Origin: an uncultured Bacteroidales bacterium
Lineage (GTDB): Bacteria; Bacteroidota; Bacteroidia; Bacteroidales; P3
NCBI GenBank assembly: GCA_905233895.1
Contig: CAJOFL010000003.1
Location: 39,117-103,116 of the forward strand
DNA length: 64,000 bases
Direction of reading: 5' to 3'
Part shown: positions 10,240 through 19,582 of the stretch, one piece after another
Position numbering within the stretch: the stretch's first letter is position 1
Layout of the letters: the number at the start of each line of letters is the position of its first letter
Notes under the pieces: generated by a model
Database searches by the model: none
Seen by the model: only the letters and a program-made list of their open reading frames with translations
Told to the model about the DNA's origin: nothing
Made by a program: the position numbers and the translations under genes

Positions 10240-10394
10240 AAAAGACCTTTGCACTACGAATCGACTCCGAAGTCTACGACGCCATCGAGAAATGGGCCGC
10301 GGACGACTTCCGCAGTGCCAATGGCCAGATAGAATGGCTGCTCAATGAGGCTTTGAAAAAGGCCAAACGTATGCCTAAAAAGAAAGAACAATGA
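10236..10394 (+). CDS. Small Arc-type ribbon-helix-helix protein
   Basis: 52 residues from the ATG at 10236; the 87-residue ORF in the track extends wrongly into the permease gene. The sequence 'KTFALRIDSEVYDAIEKWA' followed by 'FRSANGQIEWLLNEALKKA' has the strand-helix-helix pattern of Arc/MetJ DNA-binding proteins, and the C-terminus is lysine-rich. It overlaps the permease gene and the hydrolase gene by four bases each, so it is translated as part of the operon. It may be an autoregulator of the operon, but no toxin partner is visible, so a toxin-antitoxin role is unlikely. The function is inferred from the fold only. Confidence 0.75.
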   Translation: MKKTFALRIDSEVYDAIEKWAADDFRSANGQIEWLLNEALKKAKRMPKKKEQ

Positions 10395-11728
10395 AAAAGA
10401 CAATGATACTTCTGCTATTGTGTGTGGGTCTTACGGCCCATGCACAATGGTGGACTGGAATGAGCCAGAAGACCAACCTGGCACTCTGCATCCACCTTAC
10501 CGACACTTCGGCCGAATTGTATAGCCCCATGCAGACCATGGACCCGATACCGGTGAGCAGCTGGAACCTCGAGAACAGCAACCTGACTATCAACTGTAAG
10601 AGCATCGGTCTGTCAATGAACCTCACGCGCAAAGATAGCACCTTTGTCGGCTTCTGGAAGCAGGGATTTCTGAAAGAAAAAATATCTTTCTATCCTACCG
10701 ACACCATCTTCCAGCTCCGCCGTCCGCAGACACCGCAACCGCCCTACCGCTTCGACGAGGAGACGGTCACGGCTGACTATACCGACTCGCAAGGTAATAA
10801 GGTACACCTTGAAGGCACCCTCACCTACCCCAAGAGCAGCAATCGGTTCCCCTGTATCGTACTCGTAAGCGGTAGCGGGCAGCAGAACCGCGACGAGGAA
10901 ATCTTCCAGCACAAACCCTTCCTTGTAATTGCCGACTATCTGGCATCGCGCGGTATCGCCGTCCTACGATATGACGACCGAGGAGTTGGTGCAAGCACAG
11001 GTTCGCTCGATAATGCCGACACCCGACTCTTCTCCGAAGATGCAGAAGCAATGTTCCGTGCTGTAAAGAAAAACAAGCATGTAGACGCTGCCCGTTTAGG
11101 CATGGGCGGACATAGTGAAGGAGGTGCAATTGCACCGATGGTGGCAGCAAGGAACAAGGACGTGAAATTCGTCGTGATGCTCGCCGGACAAGGTTGCACC
11201 GGACTCGATGTGCTGCTTCAACAGAACGAAGCCATCTACCGTTCCGCAGGTGTGAGAGACAGCCTGATTGCCGTCCGTGTAGCTTGTATGAGAGAAGTGT
11301 TCCGGATGCCCGCAGGCAGCAGCCAGAAGGAGTATAAGGCCGTCATCGACCGACACACTTCAGGTCTCACAAAAGAACAGATAGACAGCATCGGACTCGG
11401 TCGCGGTACAGTCGCCGCCCTCAAGCAGCAACTCGACAGCCGTTGGATGCAAAGTTTCATCACACTCGACCCCGCAGAATACCTACCCAAAGTAAAATGC
11501 CCTATACTTGCACTCAACGGCTGGCTTGATTGTCAAGTTCTATGTGAGCCGAATCTGAAACGCATCGAGGAACTGACCGACGGACGTGCCGTATGCAACC
11601 AGCAACAAGGGCTCAACCATCTGTTCCAACATTGCACCATAGGCAGCCCTGATGAATATATACTAATCGAGGAGACTTTCGACCCCTACACAATGGCAAC
11701 CATTGCCGACTGGATATTGGGGCTATAG
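10391..11728 (+). CDS. Secreted alpha/beta hydrolase
   Basis: 445 residues with a signal peptide (about 1-18, ending AHA). An N-terminal region of about 110 residues of unknown fold precedes an alpha/beta-hydrolase domain: oxyanion-hole segment 'CIVLVSGSGQQNRD', 'YDDRGVGAST', nucleophile elbow 'GMGGHSEGG' and a late histidine in 'GLNHLFQH'. Relatives are periplasmic esterases or peptidases of the dienelactone-hydrolase-like group. Last gene of the SPFH/ABC operon; it overlaps the convergent radical SAM gene by six bases. Natural substrate unknown; its place after an exporter suggests a shared role in envelope or detoxification, which is only inference. Confidence 0.85.
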   Translation: MKKTMILLLLCVGLTAHAQWWTGMSQKTNLALCIHLTDTSAELYSPMQTMDPIPVSSWNLENSNLTINCKSIGLSMNLTRKDSTFVGFWKQGFLKEKISFYPTDTIFQLRRPQTPQPPYRFDEETVTADYTDSQGNKVHLEGTLTYPKSSNRFPCIVLVSGSGQQNRDEEIFQHKPFLVIADYLASRGIAVLRYDDRGVGASTGSLDNADTRLFSEDAEAMFRAVKKNKHVDAARLGMGGHSEGGAIAPMVAARNKDVKFVVMLAGQGCTGLDVLLQQNEAIYRSAGVRDSLIAVRVACMREVFRMPAGSSQKEYKAVIDRHTSGLTKEQIDSIGLGRGTVAALKQQLDSRWMQSFITLDPAEYLPKVKCPILALNGWLDCQVLCEPNLKRIEELTDGRAVCNQQQGLNHLFQHCTIGSPDEYILIEETFDPYTMATIADWILGL

Positions 11729-12493
11729 ATCCTCAACGGCACCTTTGATCTGCACCTTGAAGCCTTCGTCTATCACCGGTTGGACGAGGGCTTTCATTTC
11801 CTGCGGACTGAACTTCTGGAGGCCCTGCATCGGTGTGGGGCGGTCGATGGTATAGACCATCCACTCGCGCGGTTTCAGCAGGCGCACGATATCCATCATC
11901 GGGAGTACAACCTCGGGGCTAGACGAATCAAAATCGGGACTGCGAAGCATGCAGGTCTGCAACACGAAGTCGCCCTCAAACTGTTTCAACGCCTCTGTCA
12001 CACGGGCCACATCATATCCCGGAGCCGGATTGTTTATCTTGGCAATAAGCTCGTTGGTAGGGGCGTCGATCTTCATTATGGGGTTGTCAACCTTGCGGAG
12101 GGCATTGAACACCTCGGGGATATGCACACGAGTGGCGTTGCTTAGTACGCTGACTTTAGCTTGGGGATAATATTGGTCGCGCAAGCGCAGAGTATCGTCG
12201 ATAATCTGTGGAAACTCGGGATTTATGGTAGGTTCACCGTCGCCGCTGAAAGTAATGCTGTCGACCGGAGTGCTGGTATTCTGCAGACCGATAAGCTTAC
12301 GCTCGAGGTCTGTACGCACCTTCTCGGCGGTGGGCAGAACGGTGTCGTCGCGACCGTCGCGGTTCCATCCACACTCGCAATAGATGCAGTCGAAGTTGCA
12401 TATCTTGCCCTTCTCTGGTAGCAGGTTGATGCCGAGCGAACTTCCCAAACGCCGACTAAATATGGGTCCAAAAACAGTCTCTTCACGAAGCAT
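11723..12493 (-). CDS. Radical SAM protein
   Basis: 256 residues. The N-terminal 'GPIFSRRLGSSLGINLLP' followed by the cluster motif 'CNFDCIYC' (CxxxCxxC for a [4Fe-4S] cluster) places it with the small radical SAM proteins annotated as Fe-S oxidoreductases / wybutosine-synthesis-like. 'TFSGDGEPTINPEF' is the GGEP-like SAM-binding segment. The C-terminal part has no extra cysteine cluster, so no SPASM domain. Substrate not known. Last gene of the lysS / MBL / ung operon, three bases after ung. Confidence 0.88.
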   Translation of the reverse strand: MLREETVFGPIFSRRLGSSLGINLLPEKGKICNFDCIYCECGWNRDGRDDTVLPTAEKVRTDLERKLIGLQNTSTPVDSITFSGDGEPTINPEFPQIIDDTLRLRDQYYPQAKVSVLSNATRVHIPEVFNALRKVDNPIMKIDAPTNELIAKINNPAPGYDVARVTEALKQFEGDFVLQTCMLRSPDFDSSSPEVVLPMMDIVRLLKPREWMVYTIDRPTPMQGLQKFSPQEMKALVQPVIDEGFKVQIKGAVEDL

Positions 12494-12496
12494 AAT

Positions 12497-13174
12497 CTAT
12501 TGTATTCTGGTCCAGTCGATAGGCTGGAGACCTTGTTGTTGCAAAATAGTGTTGGCCTGCGAGAAATGGCGGCATCCGAAAAAGCCTCGATAGGCCGAGA
12601 GGGGCGATGGGTGCGGGGCGGTGAGCACATGGTGGCGCATGGGGTCGATAAGCTTCCGCTTGGCGATAGCGTAGCTTCCCCAGAGGAGGAAGACCACTCC
12701 CATGCGACGCTCATTGAGGGCGCTGATTGCAGCATCGGTGAACTCTTCCCACCCGCGGTGCTGGTGGCTTCCAGCCTGGTGGGCGCGCACGGTGAGCGTA
12801 GCGTTGAGCAGCAGCACTCCCTGCTCGGCCCAGCCGCGCAAGTCGCCTCGTCCGACTGGTATGTTGGTTCCGAGGTCGTCGTTAATCTCCTTGATGATAT
12901 TCACCAGCGAGGGTGGCACCTGAACACCATTTGGCACCGAGAAACATAGGCCCATCGCCTGACCAGGCTCGTGGTAGGGGTCCTGTCCGAGGATGACCAC
13001 TTTGACCTTATCGAACGGCGTCGAGTCGAAAGCGTTGAAGATAAGGCTGCCAGGAGGGTAGCAGGTATACTGACTCCGCTCGGCCACAAGGAACTCCTTG
13101 AGCTGCGCGAAATAAGGGGCCTCGAACTGCGACTTCAACACCTCATACCATGAAGGATCAATTTTGACTGCCAT
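12497..13174 (-). CDS. ung: Uracil-DNA glycosylase, family 1
   Basis: 225 residues, normal for Ung. Water-activating motif '[17 protein letters not shown]' and the leucine/DNA-intercalation motif '[14 protein letters not shown]' are intact, and '[11 protein letters not shown]' matches the family. It removes uracil from DNA as the first step of base-excision repair in the cytoplasm. Start overlaps the stop of the upstream MBL-fold gene by one base. Confidence 0.96.
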   Translation of the reverse strand: MAVKIDPSWYEVLKSQFEAPYFAQLKEFLVAERSQYTCYPPGSLIFNAFDSTPFDKVKVVILGQDPYHEPGQAMGLCFSVPNGVQVPPSLVNIIKEINDDLGTNIPVGRGDLRGWAEQGVLLLNATLTVRAHQAGSHQHRGWEEFTDAAISALNERRMGVVFLLWGSYAIAKRKLIDPMRHHVLTAPHPSPLSAYRGFFGCRHFSQANTILQQQGLQPIDWTRIQ

Positions 13175-13812
13175 TATTGCAAGAATGAATTATACTTCTT
13201 CTCCTTACCAATCTGACTCCCGATACCGTGACCGGGTAGGACGATGTAATCGTCAGGCAGGGTGAGCACTCTGGCTTGCAGCATCTCTATCAATGTGGGA
13301 TAGTCGCCACCAGGAAGGTCAGTACGCCCAATGCTGAAGTGGAACAATGCATCGCCGGTAATCACCACCTTCTCGCCGTGCAGTACGAAACACATGCTTC
13401 CTGGACAATGACCGGGAACATACCTGCATTCCACCTCGGTATTCCCAACCATGAGTATGTCATTGTCCGCAATCTCGTTAACCGCAAGGTCGCCCATATT
13501 GTCCACCGCGAAGCCCATCACCGAACCGTAAGCCTCCGCCTGGCGCAGCAACTTGCGACCTTCGGGATGCATAGTCACCGGCAAGCCAAAATGCTCGCAC
13601 ACCTGACGCAAACCGGCAATGTGGTCCACATGGGCGTGGGTGAGCAGTATATGCGTCACCACGAGCCCTTCCTGCTCGATATATTGAACCAACTGCGCAT
13701 CCTCGAACGATGCCTCGCAGGCGGGATCCACGATAGCACACTGCTTCGTCGATTCGTCGACAACGAGGTAGCAATTGACCTCAAAGTGGTTAAACGTGAA
13801 CTGCTTAACCAT
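13174..13812 (-). CDS. MBL-fold metallo-hydrolase, glyoxalase II-like
   Basis: 212 residues from the ATG at 13812 ('[17 protein letters not shown]'); the ORF track starts five codons earlier inside lysS. The metal motif '[10 protein letters not shown]' (HxHxDH), a later '[11 protein letters not shown]' and C-terminal 'VLPGHG' provide the di-zinc ligands of the glyoxalase II-like group. Likely a thioester hydrolase; the exact substrate is unclear, and it is shorter than true GloB at the C-terminus. It overlaps the lysS stop by eight bases and abuts ung. Confidence 0.88.
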   Translation of the reverse strand: MVKQFTFNHFEVNCYLVVDESTKQCAIVDPACEASFEDAQLVQYIEQEGLVVTHILLTHAHVDHIAGLRQVCEHFGLPVTMHPEGRKLLRQAEAYGSVMGFAVDNMGDLAVNEIADNDILMVGNTEVECRYVPGHCPGSMCFVLHGEKVVITGDALFHFSIGRTDLPGGDYPTLIEMLQARVLTLPDDYIVLPGHGIGSQIGKEKKYNSFLQ

Positions 13813-15529
13813 TGAGCCAGGCGTCAAATTGTTCGCGCTTGAGGGCGGGGATATCGAGTTTCATCTTCTTGCGGAGACCACCAAGGTCGTTGAAGAGTTT
13901 GTTGGGATTGGCGGCTTTGAGCTGCTCAAACGTTTTGACGCCAGCCTTTTGCAGCACCGGAACCCAAGCCTCGTCGACTCCGTGGGCGGTGAGGTCGGCA
14001 CCTGTGTCTTCCGACGACTTCTCATGCACCTCGGGCTTCATCTGCGGGAAGAGGAGCACATCCTGGATGCTCTGCGCGCCAGTCATCATCATCACCAAGC
14101 GGTCGATGCCGATACCCATACCGCTGGTGGGCGGCATGCCGTATTCGAGAGCGCGGACGAAGTCCATATCTATGAACATGGCCTCGTCGTCGCCCTTCTC
14201 CGAAAGACGCAGTTGTTCTTGGAAGCGGCCCAACTGGTCGATGGGGTCGTTCAACTCAGAATAGGCATTAGCCAGTTCCTTACCGCAGACAAAGAGTTCG
14301 AAGCGCTCAGTGAGTTCGGGATTGTCGCGGTGACGCTTGCAGAGGGGCGACATCTCGATGGGATAGTCGGTCACGAAGGTGGGCTGTATCAGTTTCCCTT
14401 CACACTTCTCGCCGAATATGGCATCAATCAGTTTCCCCTTGCCCATCGTCGAGTCAGTCTCCACTCCGAGTCGCTTGCAGGCTTCACGCAGTTCCTCCTC
14501 GGTCATCGATGCAACATCCACACCTGTCTCTTCCTTGATAAGCTGGCACATGGGGGCGCGACGGAAGGGAGGCTTGAAGTCGATATCGTTGCCCCATACG
14601 TTCACCTTTGTGTCGCCGTGCAGACTTTTGGCGATGCGCTCCAGCATATTTTCCGTGAAGGTCATCATCCAGTTGTAGTCCTTGTAGGGCACGTAAATCT
14701 CCATTGCGGTGAACTCGGGGTTGTGTGTGCGATCCATACCCTCGTTGCGGAAGTTGCGGCTGAACTCATAAACACCCGGGAAACCGCCCACTATAAGGCG
14801 CTTGAGGTAGAGCTCGTTGGCGATACGCAGATAGAGGTCGATATCGAGCGCATTGTGGTGCGTCACAAACGGCCGTGCGGCAGCACCACCGGGAATGCTC
14901 TGCAGCACGGGGGTGTCAACCTCCAGGTACCCTTGCTCGTTGAAATAGTTGCGCATCTCGTTGACAATCTTGGCGCGCTGCACAAAGGTGTCGCGCACCT
15001 GCGGGTTGACAATAAGGTCGACATAACGCTGGCGGTAGCGCAGTTCGGGATCGTTAAAGGCGTCGTACACCACGCCGTCCTTCTCCTTGACGATGGGCAG
15101 CGGACGCAGGCTCTTGCTCAGCACCGTGAGGGTTTTCACGTGGATGGAGGTTTCACCCATCTGGGTCACAAACACATAGCCCGTCACACCGATAATGTCG
15201 CCGATGTCGAGCAAGCGTTTGAACACTGTGTTGTAGAGAGTCTTATCCTCATCGGGGCATATCTCGTCGCGCTTGATATAAAGCTGGATGCGACCGTAGG
15301 AGTCCTGCAATTCGACGAACGAGGCGGCACCCATGATACGGCGGCTCATGATGCGGCCGGCAATGGAGATGTTCTGGAAAAGCGTGTTGTCTTTGGGATA
15401 GCGCTCCAATATGTCTGCACTCTTGGCGTTCACCTCATAGAGGGCGGCGGGATAGGGATTGATACCCAACTTCTTGAGTTCGGCAAGCGAGTTGCGGCGA
15501 ATTTGTTCCTGTTCAGTAAGTTCTGCCAT
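13805..15529 (-). CDS. lysS: Lysine--tRNA ligase, class II
   Basis: 574 residues. N-terminal OB-fold anticodon-binding domain (about 55-165, '[23 protein letters not shown]') and class II catalytic core: motif 1 '[21 protein letters not shown]', motif 2 '[14 protein letters not shown]', motif 3 '[12 protein letters not shown]'. The C-terminus is about 70 residues longer than E. coli LysS; the tail ('[23 protein letters not shown]') looks like a small helical extension common in Bacteroidota lysyl-tRNA synthetases. First gene of a four-gene minus-strand operon. Confidence 0.96.
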   Translation of the reverse strand: MAELTEQEQIRRNSLAELKKLGINPYPAALYEVNAKSADILERYPKDNTLFQNISIAGRIMSRRIMGAASFVELQDSYGRIQLYIKRDEICPDEDKTLYNTVFKRLLDIGDIIGVTGYVFVTQMGETSIHVKTLTVLSKSLRPLPIVKEKDGVVYDAFNDPELRYRQRYVDLIVNPQVRDTFVQRAKIVNEMRNYFNEQGYLEVDTPVLQSIPGGAAARPFVTHHNALDIDLYLRIANELYLKRLIVGGFPGVYEFSRNFRNEGMDRTHNPEFTAMEIYVPYKDYNWMMTFTENMLERIAKSLHGDTKVNVWGNDIDFKPPFRRAPMCQLIKEETGVDVASMTEEELREACKRLGVETDSTMGKGKLIDAIFGEKCEGKLIQPTFVTDYPIEMSPLCKRHRDNPELTERFELFVCGKELANAYSELNDPIDQLGRFQEQLRLSEKGDDEAMFIDMDFVRALEYGMPPTSGMGIGIDRLVMMMTGAQSIQDVLLFPQMKPEVHEKSSEDTGADLTAHGVDEAWVPVLQKAGVKTFEQLKAANPNKLFNDLGGLRKKMKLDIPALKREQFDAWLNG

Positions 15530-15563
15530 ATTTTAATATATTTATTCTTTTCGATACAAAATG

Positions 15564-15596
15564 CAAAGATACGACAATTTTTAGAATCTGACCAAA
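15564..15596 (-). promoter_or_regulatory. Promoter of the lysS operon
   Basis: On the minus strand TTTG (15593-15596) and TATCTTTG (15564-15571) with a 21-base spacer, 35 bases upstream of lysS. Good match to the Bacteroidota pattern. Confidence 0.65.
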
Positions 15597-15622
15597 AATA
15601 TTTGGAACTAATTTTAGGTATG

Positions 15623-15666
15623 AGTCCGTGTTAAGTCCGTGATGACTCCGTGTTAAGTCCGTGTCA
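15623..15666. repeat. 11-bp tandem repeat, four copies
   Basis: Four adjacent 11-base units reading AGTCCGTGTTA with one or two changes per copy, in the gap between lysS and the NlpC/P60 gene, just upstream of the lysS promoter. The 11-base period places each copy on the same face of the helix. Function unknown. Confidence 0.85.
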
Positions 15667-15741
15667 AGATAGGGCAACCTCTTACCGGAGTGCTACCTGA
15701 CCCTATGTTATCCCAATGTTATAGATTTGTAGTAAGCTACC

Positions 15742-15762
15742 GGTAACTGGTAACCGGTAACT
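15742..15762. repeat. 7-bp tandem repeat, three copies
   Basis: GGTAACT, GGTAACC, GGTAACT in direct succession, 26 bases from the 3' end of the NlpC/P60 gene. Together with the 11-base array this fills much of the 258-base gap. Confidence 0.75.
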
Positions 15763-15787
15763 CACATTGTTTTTTCAAACGAACCAA

Positions 15788-16357
15788 TCAATTCTTCACG
15801 CGACGGATGGAGTGGAGGCGGTGGGAATACTGGCCGGTGCGCTCGACGAGAATTCCTTGGGAATCAAGCCTGTCGATACGCACCTCGCCAGAGGAGTGGA
15901 TGATTCGTCCATCGCCCAAGCAGATGCCCACGTGGACAATACGCCCTTCGGGGTTATGGAAGAAGGCAAGGTCGTCGCGCCGAATGTCGCAGAGGCAGAC
16001 TTCGCTGCCACAGGTCACCTGCTGGCTTGCGTCGCGCGGGAGCCAGACACCGCATGCGCGGAAGCAGACCTGAGTGAGGCCCGAACAGTCGATACCGCCC
16101 ATCCAGCGGCCGCCCCAGAGGTAGGGTGTACCTAGGAAAAGGCGTCCGGCGAGGTCGGCCGCGGAATCGAAAGGAACCACCTGCTTGTTGTCAACCCACC
16201 CACGGTAACCGTCGTAGTCACCCTGAATGAGGCTCCATTTCTCCTGTTGATCCAGGATTTCAACAGTATCGCCGGCCAAAAGCTGGTTGACCATCTCGGC
16301 ACGGTCGGTGGCTTCAGCCCTAACAGGCACAGCCGAAAGATGACAGAACGCTTTCAT
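15788..16357 (-). CDS. SH3b + NlpC/P60 peptidoglycan peptidase
   Basis: 189 residues. N-terminal bacterial SH3 domain (about 1-65: 'VPVRAEATDRAEMVNQLLAGD', 'YDGYRGWVDNKQV') and an NlpC/P60 domain with catalytic Cys in 'GIDCSGLTQ' and His in 'RIVHVGICLG'. Such enzymes cut D-Glu-mDAP bonds of stem peptides. No signal peptide is evident; relatives in Bacteroidota likewise start directly at the SH3 domain and may act on imported muropeptides. The start overlaps the end of the DUF4294 gene by four bases. Confidence 0.9.
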   Translation of the reverse strand: MKAFCHLSAVPVRAEATDRAEMVNQLLAGDTVEILDQQEKWSLIQGDYDGYRGWVDNKQVVPFDSAADLAGRLFLGTPYLWGGRWMGGIDCSGLTQVCFRACGVWLPRDASQQVTCGSEVCLCDIRRDDLAFFHNPEGRIVHVGICLGDGRIIHSSGEVRIDRLDSQGILVERTGQYSHRLHSIRRVKN

Positions 16358-17016
16358 AACTGGCCTCGTTCGATTGAGATGACTATGCGGTCGATCAAGT
16401 TGTCCTTCGGGTCGTTCTTGGGGTCGAAGGTGGTCTTGAGGTTGTATCCGAAAAGTTTTGCGAGGGTCTGGTAGAGACCGGCGCGCAGCTTTCCACGCAA
16501 CTCGCCCACGATATTGTAGGCCGTGCGGGAGGTTTCACGGTCGATAAGCTTGATAAGGACCAGTCCTTGTGAGAAGGTGTAGTTGGATATTTCGCCCTTG
16601 TAGTCGCGCAGAAGTTCTTCCTCGGCCTTCTTGATAGCATCCTTACGCTGGCGTTTGGGGAGAGCGGCAATCTCCACCTCGAGCGCGTCGAGCCGGCGCT
16701 TGCCCTCCTGGGCGTAAGGGAGCATGAGTTTTACGTTGCGGATAAGCTTCTGGTTATTCTTTATCTCCTTCTGAGTCAGCAGCATGCCGGAAGCATAGAC
16801 CTTCACCTCCTTGAGGCGGATATAGGGTATGGTGTCGCCGTCGACCACCTTTCCGAGGGTGTAGTGTTCACCTTTGGCGAGGGCCCGGCGCTGCATGCTG
16901 GCCGGCGAAAAGACGCTGGACCTGACGCTGTCGGTGGCGACCAATTTACGTTCCTGCGCCCCAAGGGTAGCGCAGAGGCCTGCAACAAGTAGGAATATCA
17001 GGAATGTGCGTTTCAT
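16354..17016 (-). CDS. DUF4294 domain protein, secreted
   Basis: 220 residues with a signal peptide (about 1-20, ending LGAQ). The body ('KVVDGDTIPYIRLKEVKVYA', 'NNQKLIRNVKLMLPYAQEGKRRLDALE') matches the DUF4294 family, which is restricted to Bacteroidota and has no known function. It contains a charged helical middle, likely coiled coil (about 85-150), and a C-terminal part with 'LIKLIDRETSRTAYNIVGELRG'. It lies between luxS (25-base gap) and the NlpC/P60 gene (overlap) and so is probably part of the pfs-luxS transcript. Confidence 0.85.
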   Translation of the reverse strand: MKRTFLIFLLVAGLCATLGAQERKLVATDSVRSSVFSPASMQRRALAKGEHYTLGKVVDGDTIPYIRLKEVKVYASGMLLTQKEIKNNQKLIRNVKLMLPYAQEGKRRLDALEVEIAALPKRQRKDAIKKAEEELLRDYKGEISNYTFSQGLVLIKLIDRETSRTAYNIVGELRGKLRAGLYQTLAKLFGYNLKTTFDPKNDPKDNLIDRIVISIERGQL

Positions 17017-17041
17017 GGTTCAGATTGTATTGTTCACGTTT

Positions 17042-17536
17042 CTACGCATCGGCAAAGACCTTGCCGCCCTCAAGGACGACTTGCAATTTGGTGTATTCGC
17101 AATGGAAGTCGTTACGCAGGCGGTCGAGGTAACGGCGACTTTCCCAGTGGCACATGGGCAGGTCGTGCAGCAGATAGTTGCCGCAAGTCTCTGGCGTGGT
17201 GGCAGGCACCTCGCTCTGGGTGAGAATCCACTCGAGGCACTCGATGGTGAGTCGGCGCATATCTTCGACACAGTAGTTCCCAGTCATAATGACATACATA
17301 CCCGTAAGGCAACCCATGGGGCCGACATAGACAACATCGTCCTTGGCCTCGGAGTTGCGGAACCATGTGGCCATAAGATGCTCGAGGCTGTGCATAGCTG
17401 ACGGGGCAACGGCAGGCTCGTGGTTAGGCTCGATGATACGGAGGTCGAAAGTGGTGAAACCGCGGTCGACACGGGAAACATAGATACCCGGCTTGAGGTG
17501 CGTATGGTCGATGGTAAAACTTTGAATTACCTCCAT
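17042..17536 (-). CDS. luxS: S-ribosylhomocysteine lyase (AI-2 synthase)
   Basis: 164 residues from the ATG at 17536 ('MEVIQSFTIDHTHLKPGIY'); the 70 residues added by the ORF track are out-of-frame pfs sequence and are rejected. Iron ligands are visible: 'HSLEHLMATWFR' (HxxEH) and the later Cys in 'GPMGCLTGMY' region. Converts S-ribosylhomocysteine to homocysteine and DPD, the precursor of autoinducer-2. Directly follows pfs, which supplies its substrate, with a 23-base gap. Confidence 0.95.
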   Translation of the reverse strand: MEVIQSFTIDHTHLKPGIYVSRVDRGFTTFDLRIIEPNHEPAVAPSAMHSLEHLMATWFRNSEAKDDVVYVGPMGCLTGMYVIMTGNYCVEDMRRLTIECLEWILTQSEVPATTPETCGNYLLHDLPMCHWESRRYLDRLRNDFHCEYTKLQVVLEGGKVFADA

Positions 17537-17559
17537 AGTGGTCAGTGTTCGGTGTTCAG

Positions 17560-18228
17560 TTAGAGGGTTTCGAGGTATTTCTTGACGAAATGGAACGAGT
17601 GGTCGCACATCGAGGCGAGGAAGTTCTCCCACTGCTGCTGGTGGTTGTCTGTACGGCCGGGGGTGTCGCTGATAACGCGGAGGCTTAGGAAAGGAACTTC
17701 GAGAAGATGGCAGGTCTGTGCGATTGCAGCGCTTTCCATGTCGCAAGCCAATCCGTCGGGGAAGTGGCGCTTGATGTCGTTCTGCCGCTCGCGGTCGGTG
17801 ATGAACTGGTCGCCGGTGCAGATAAGGCCAGTTAGGAGTTTCATGTTAGAAGTTAAGAGTTTCTGCGTTTCGATAGCATGATCCAGAAGGCGGGAGTCGG
17901 CATCGAAGCGAGCCGGAAGACCCTGCACCTGACCATGCACCGAACCGAGACCGCCGCAATCAACATCGTGGTATACGCATTGCGTGGCGGCAAGTACATC
18001 CATAACCTGCGTCAGGGGGTCGATACCTCCGGCGAGGCCGGTGCTCAAGATAGCGTCGGGCCGGTGCTCAGCATAGAGGCGCATGGTGCCTACGGCGGCA
18101 TTCACCTTACCTATACCACATTGCCAGAGGACTATGTCGTTCGAACCCAGACGGCCGGTGTCGCCACCGATGGCGTCGTGCATCTGGCGGTATTCGATAT
18201 CCATTGCAATAATAACTCCGATTTTCAT
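17560..18228 (-). CDS. mtnN: 5'-methylthioadenosine/S-adenosylhomocysteine nucleosidase
   Basis: 222 residues; 'MKIGVIIAMDIEYRQM' at the N-terminus, 'STGLAGGIDP', 'CDMESAAIAQTCHLLEVPFLSLRVISDTPG' near the C-terminus are hallmarks of Pfs/MtnN. The catalytic aspartate sits in the ISD motif. It cleaves adenine from SAH and MTA and feeds LuxS. First gene of the minus-strand operon mtnN-luxS-DUF4294-NlpC/P60. A TACTTTTG -7-like box lies about 25 bases upstream (18252-18259). Confidence 0.95.
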   Translation of the reverse strand: MKIGVIIAMDIEYRQMHDAIGGDTGRLGSNDIVLWQCGIGKVNAAVGTMRLYAEHRPDAILSTGLAGGIDPLTQVMDVLAATQCVYHDVDCGGLGSVHGQVQGLPARFDADSRLLDHAIETQKLLTSNMKLLTGLICTGDQFITDRERQNDIKRHFPDGLACDMESAAIAQTCHLLEVPFLSLRVISDTPGRTDNHQQQWENFLASMCDHSFHFVKKYLETL

Positions 18229-18346
18229 TGTCTCAAAGGTATTTAATTGTGCAAAAGTACAAAAAATTCGCCAAATGCCAGGAAAATGTATAATAATTTT
18301 TCATAACGTGCGTTAGTAGAGAGTATTAAATTATCAACAGCGAACT

Positions 18347-19582
18347 ATGAAACGTTGGTTTCGGACTTTAGTAATCACTATTTTCGCACTGGCGGCAGTC
18401 AGTTTGATTGTCATACAGTTTATACAGACGCGACGCACTTTCTCCATCAGCGACAATATGTTCAACGTGAGTGTGAACAACGCGATGGACGAGGTAGTGC
18501 ACCAGATGAGCGGCGAGGTGTTCCAAACGGCCGCCCATCCGGCCACTGCGTTCAACTACCAGGATTTGGACTCGCTCATCGTCGAGGAGTTGCTGCTCAA
18601 CGGTATCGACCTGCACCCGGTGGTGGGCATCTACGACGGTAGTCAGGGTTCGTTCCTTTACACTTCCGACTCCCGTCGCGAGGAGAGCCTCGAACGGTCG
18701 CCCTACCGCTATAATTTCTCCCCTATCGGGGTTGTTTCGTCGGGCCAGTATTTCATCATCCTGGCGTTCCCCGAGACTGAACTCTTCCTGCAGAGCAACA
18801 CCAAGGTGTATATCTATATGACGATATTCCTGCTGGTGGTTATTGCCACGATGTTCTTCATCTCGCTGCGCACCCTCGCTGCCCAACGCAAACTGGACCA
18901 GATGAAGACCGAGTTCATCAACAACATGACCCACGAAATCAAGACCCCAATCTCGACCATAGGCCTAGCATGCGAGATGCTGAGGGATGACTCGGTGTCA
19001 CAGGATGCCGCCACCCGCAGCAATTTCCTGGGTATTATCGCCGATGAGAACCAACGTATGCGGGTTCTGGTTGAAACCATACTGCAGAGCGCAAAGATGT
19101 CGAACAAGAATTTCAGTATCAACCCCAAGAAGGTGGATATCAACACGCTTGTAAGCACGGTACTGCAGAGTTTCCGCCTCACCCTCAGCAACCGAGGCGG
19201 CACCATCGAGACCCATCTCGACGCCGACCCGTCGGTGCTGGATGCCGACGAGTTGCACCTTACCAACATGGTCTACAACCTGGTGGACAACGCCATCAAA
19301 TACTCCGTCGATGCTCCTCGCATCGAAGTAGGCACCCTCTGCAAAGAGGGCCACATCATCCTCACCGTGCGCGACCACGGTATCGGAATTGCAAAGGAGA
19401 ACCAGAAGCGTGTGTTCGAGAAGTTCTACCGCGTGTCGACCGGCAATGTACACAATGTAAAGGGTTTCGGTATCGGCCTGAACTATGTATCGCAAGTGGT
19501 GAGGCTGCACCACGGCCATATCGCACTAGAAAGCGAGTTAGGCGAAGGATCAACATTCACCGTCTCTCTCCCGATGGTATAA
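18347..19582 (+). CDS. Membrane sensor histidine kinase
   Basis: 411 residues. Transmembrane helices at about 5-25 and 155-175 flank an extracytoplasmic sensor of about 130 residues. The transmitter follows directly with no HAMP domain: H box 'NNMTHEIKTPISTIG' (His phosphorylation site), N box 'NMVYNLVDNAIKYS', G1 'DHGIGIA', F box 'EKFYRVSTGNVH', G2 'GFGIGLNYV'. All catalytic motifs are intact. No response regulator gene lies next to it, so it is an orphan here; the partner is elsewhere. Transcription ends at the strong hairpin just after the stop. Confidence 0.92.
   Translation: MKRWFRTLVITIFALAAVSLIVIQFIQTRRTFSISDNMFNVSVNNAMDEVVHQMSGEVFQTAAHPATAFNYQDLDSLIVEELLLNGIDLHPVVGIYDGSQGSFLYTSDSRREESLERSPYRYNFSPIGVVSSGQYFIILAFPETELFLQSNTKVYIYMTIFLLVVIATMFFISLRTLAAQRKLDQMKTEFINNMTHEIKTPISTIGLACEMLRDDSVSQDAATRSNFLGIIADENQRMRVLVETILQSAKMSNKNFSINPKKVDINTLVSTVLQSFRLTLSNRGGTIETHLDADPSVLDADELHLTNMVYNLVDNAIKYSVDAPRIEVGTLCKEGHIILTVRDHGIGIAKENQKRVFEKFYRVSTGNVHNVKGFGIGLNYVSQVVRLHHGHIALESELGEGSTFTVSLPMV

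Noticed and set aside
13775-15634. 619-residue plus-strand ORF opposite lysS
   Set aside because: Antisense shadow produced by GC-rich codon bias; lysS motifs are complete on the minus strand.
15600-15770. Possible CRISPR array
   Set aside because: Units are 7-11 bases with no spacers; tandem repeats, not CRISPR. The same holds for 28165-28206.
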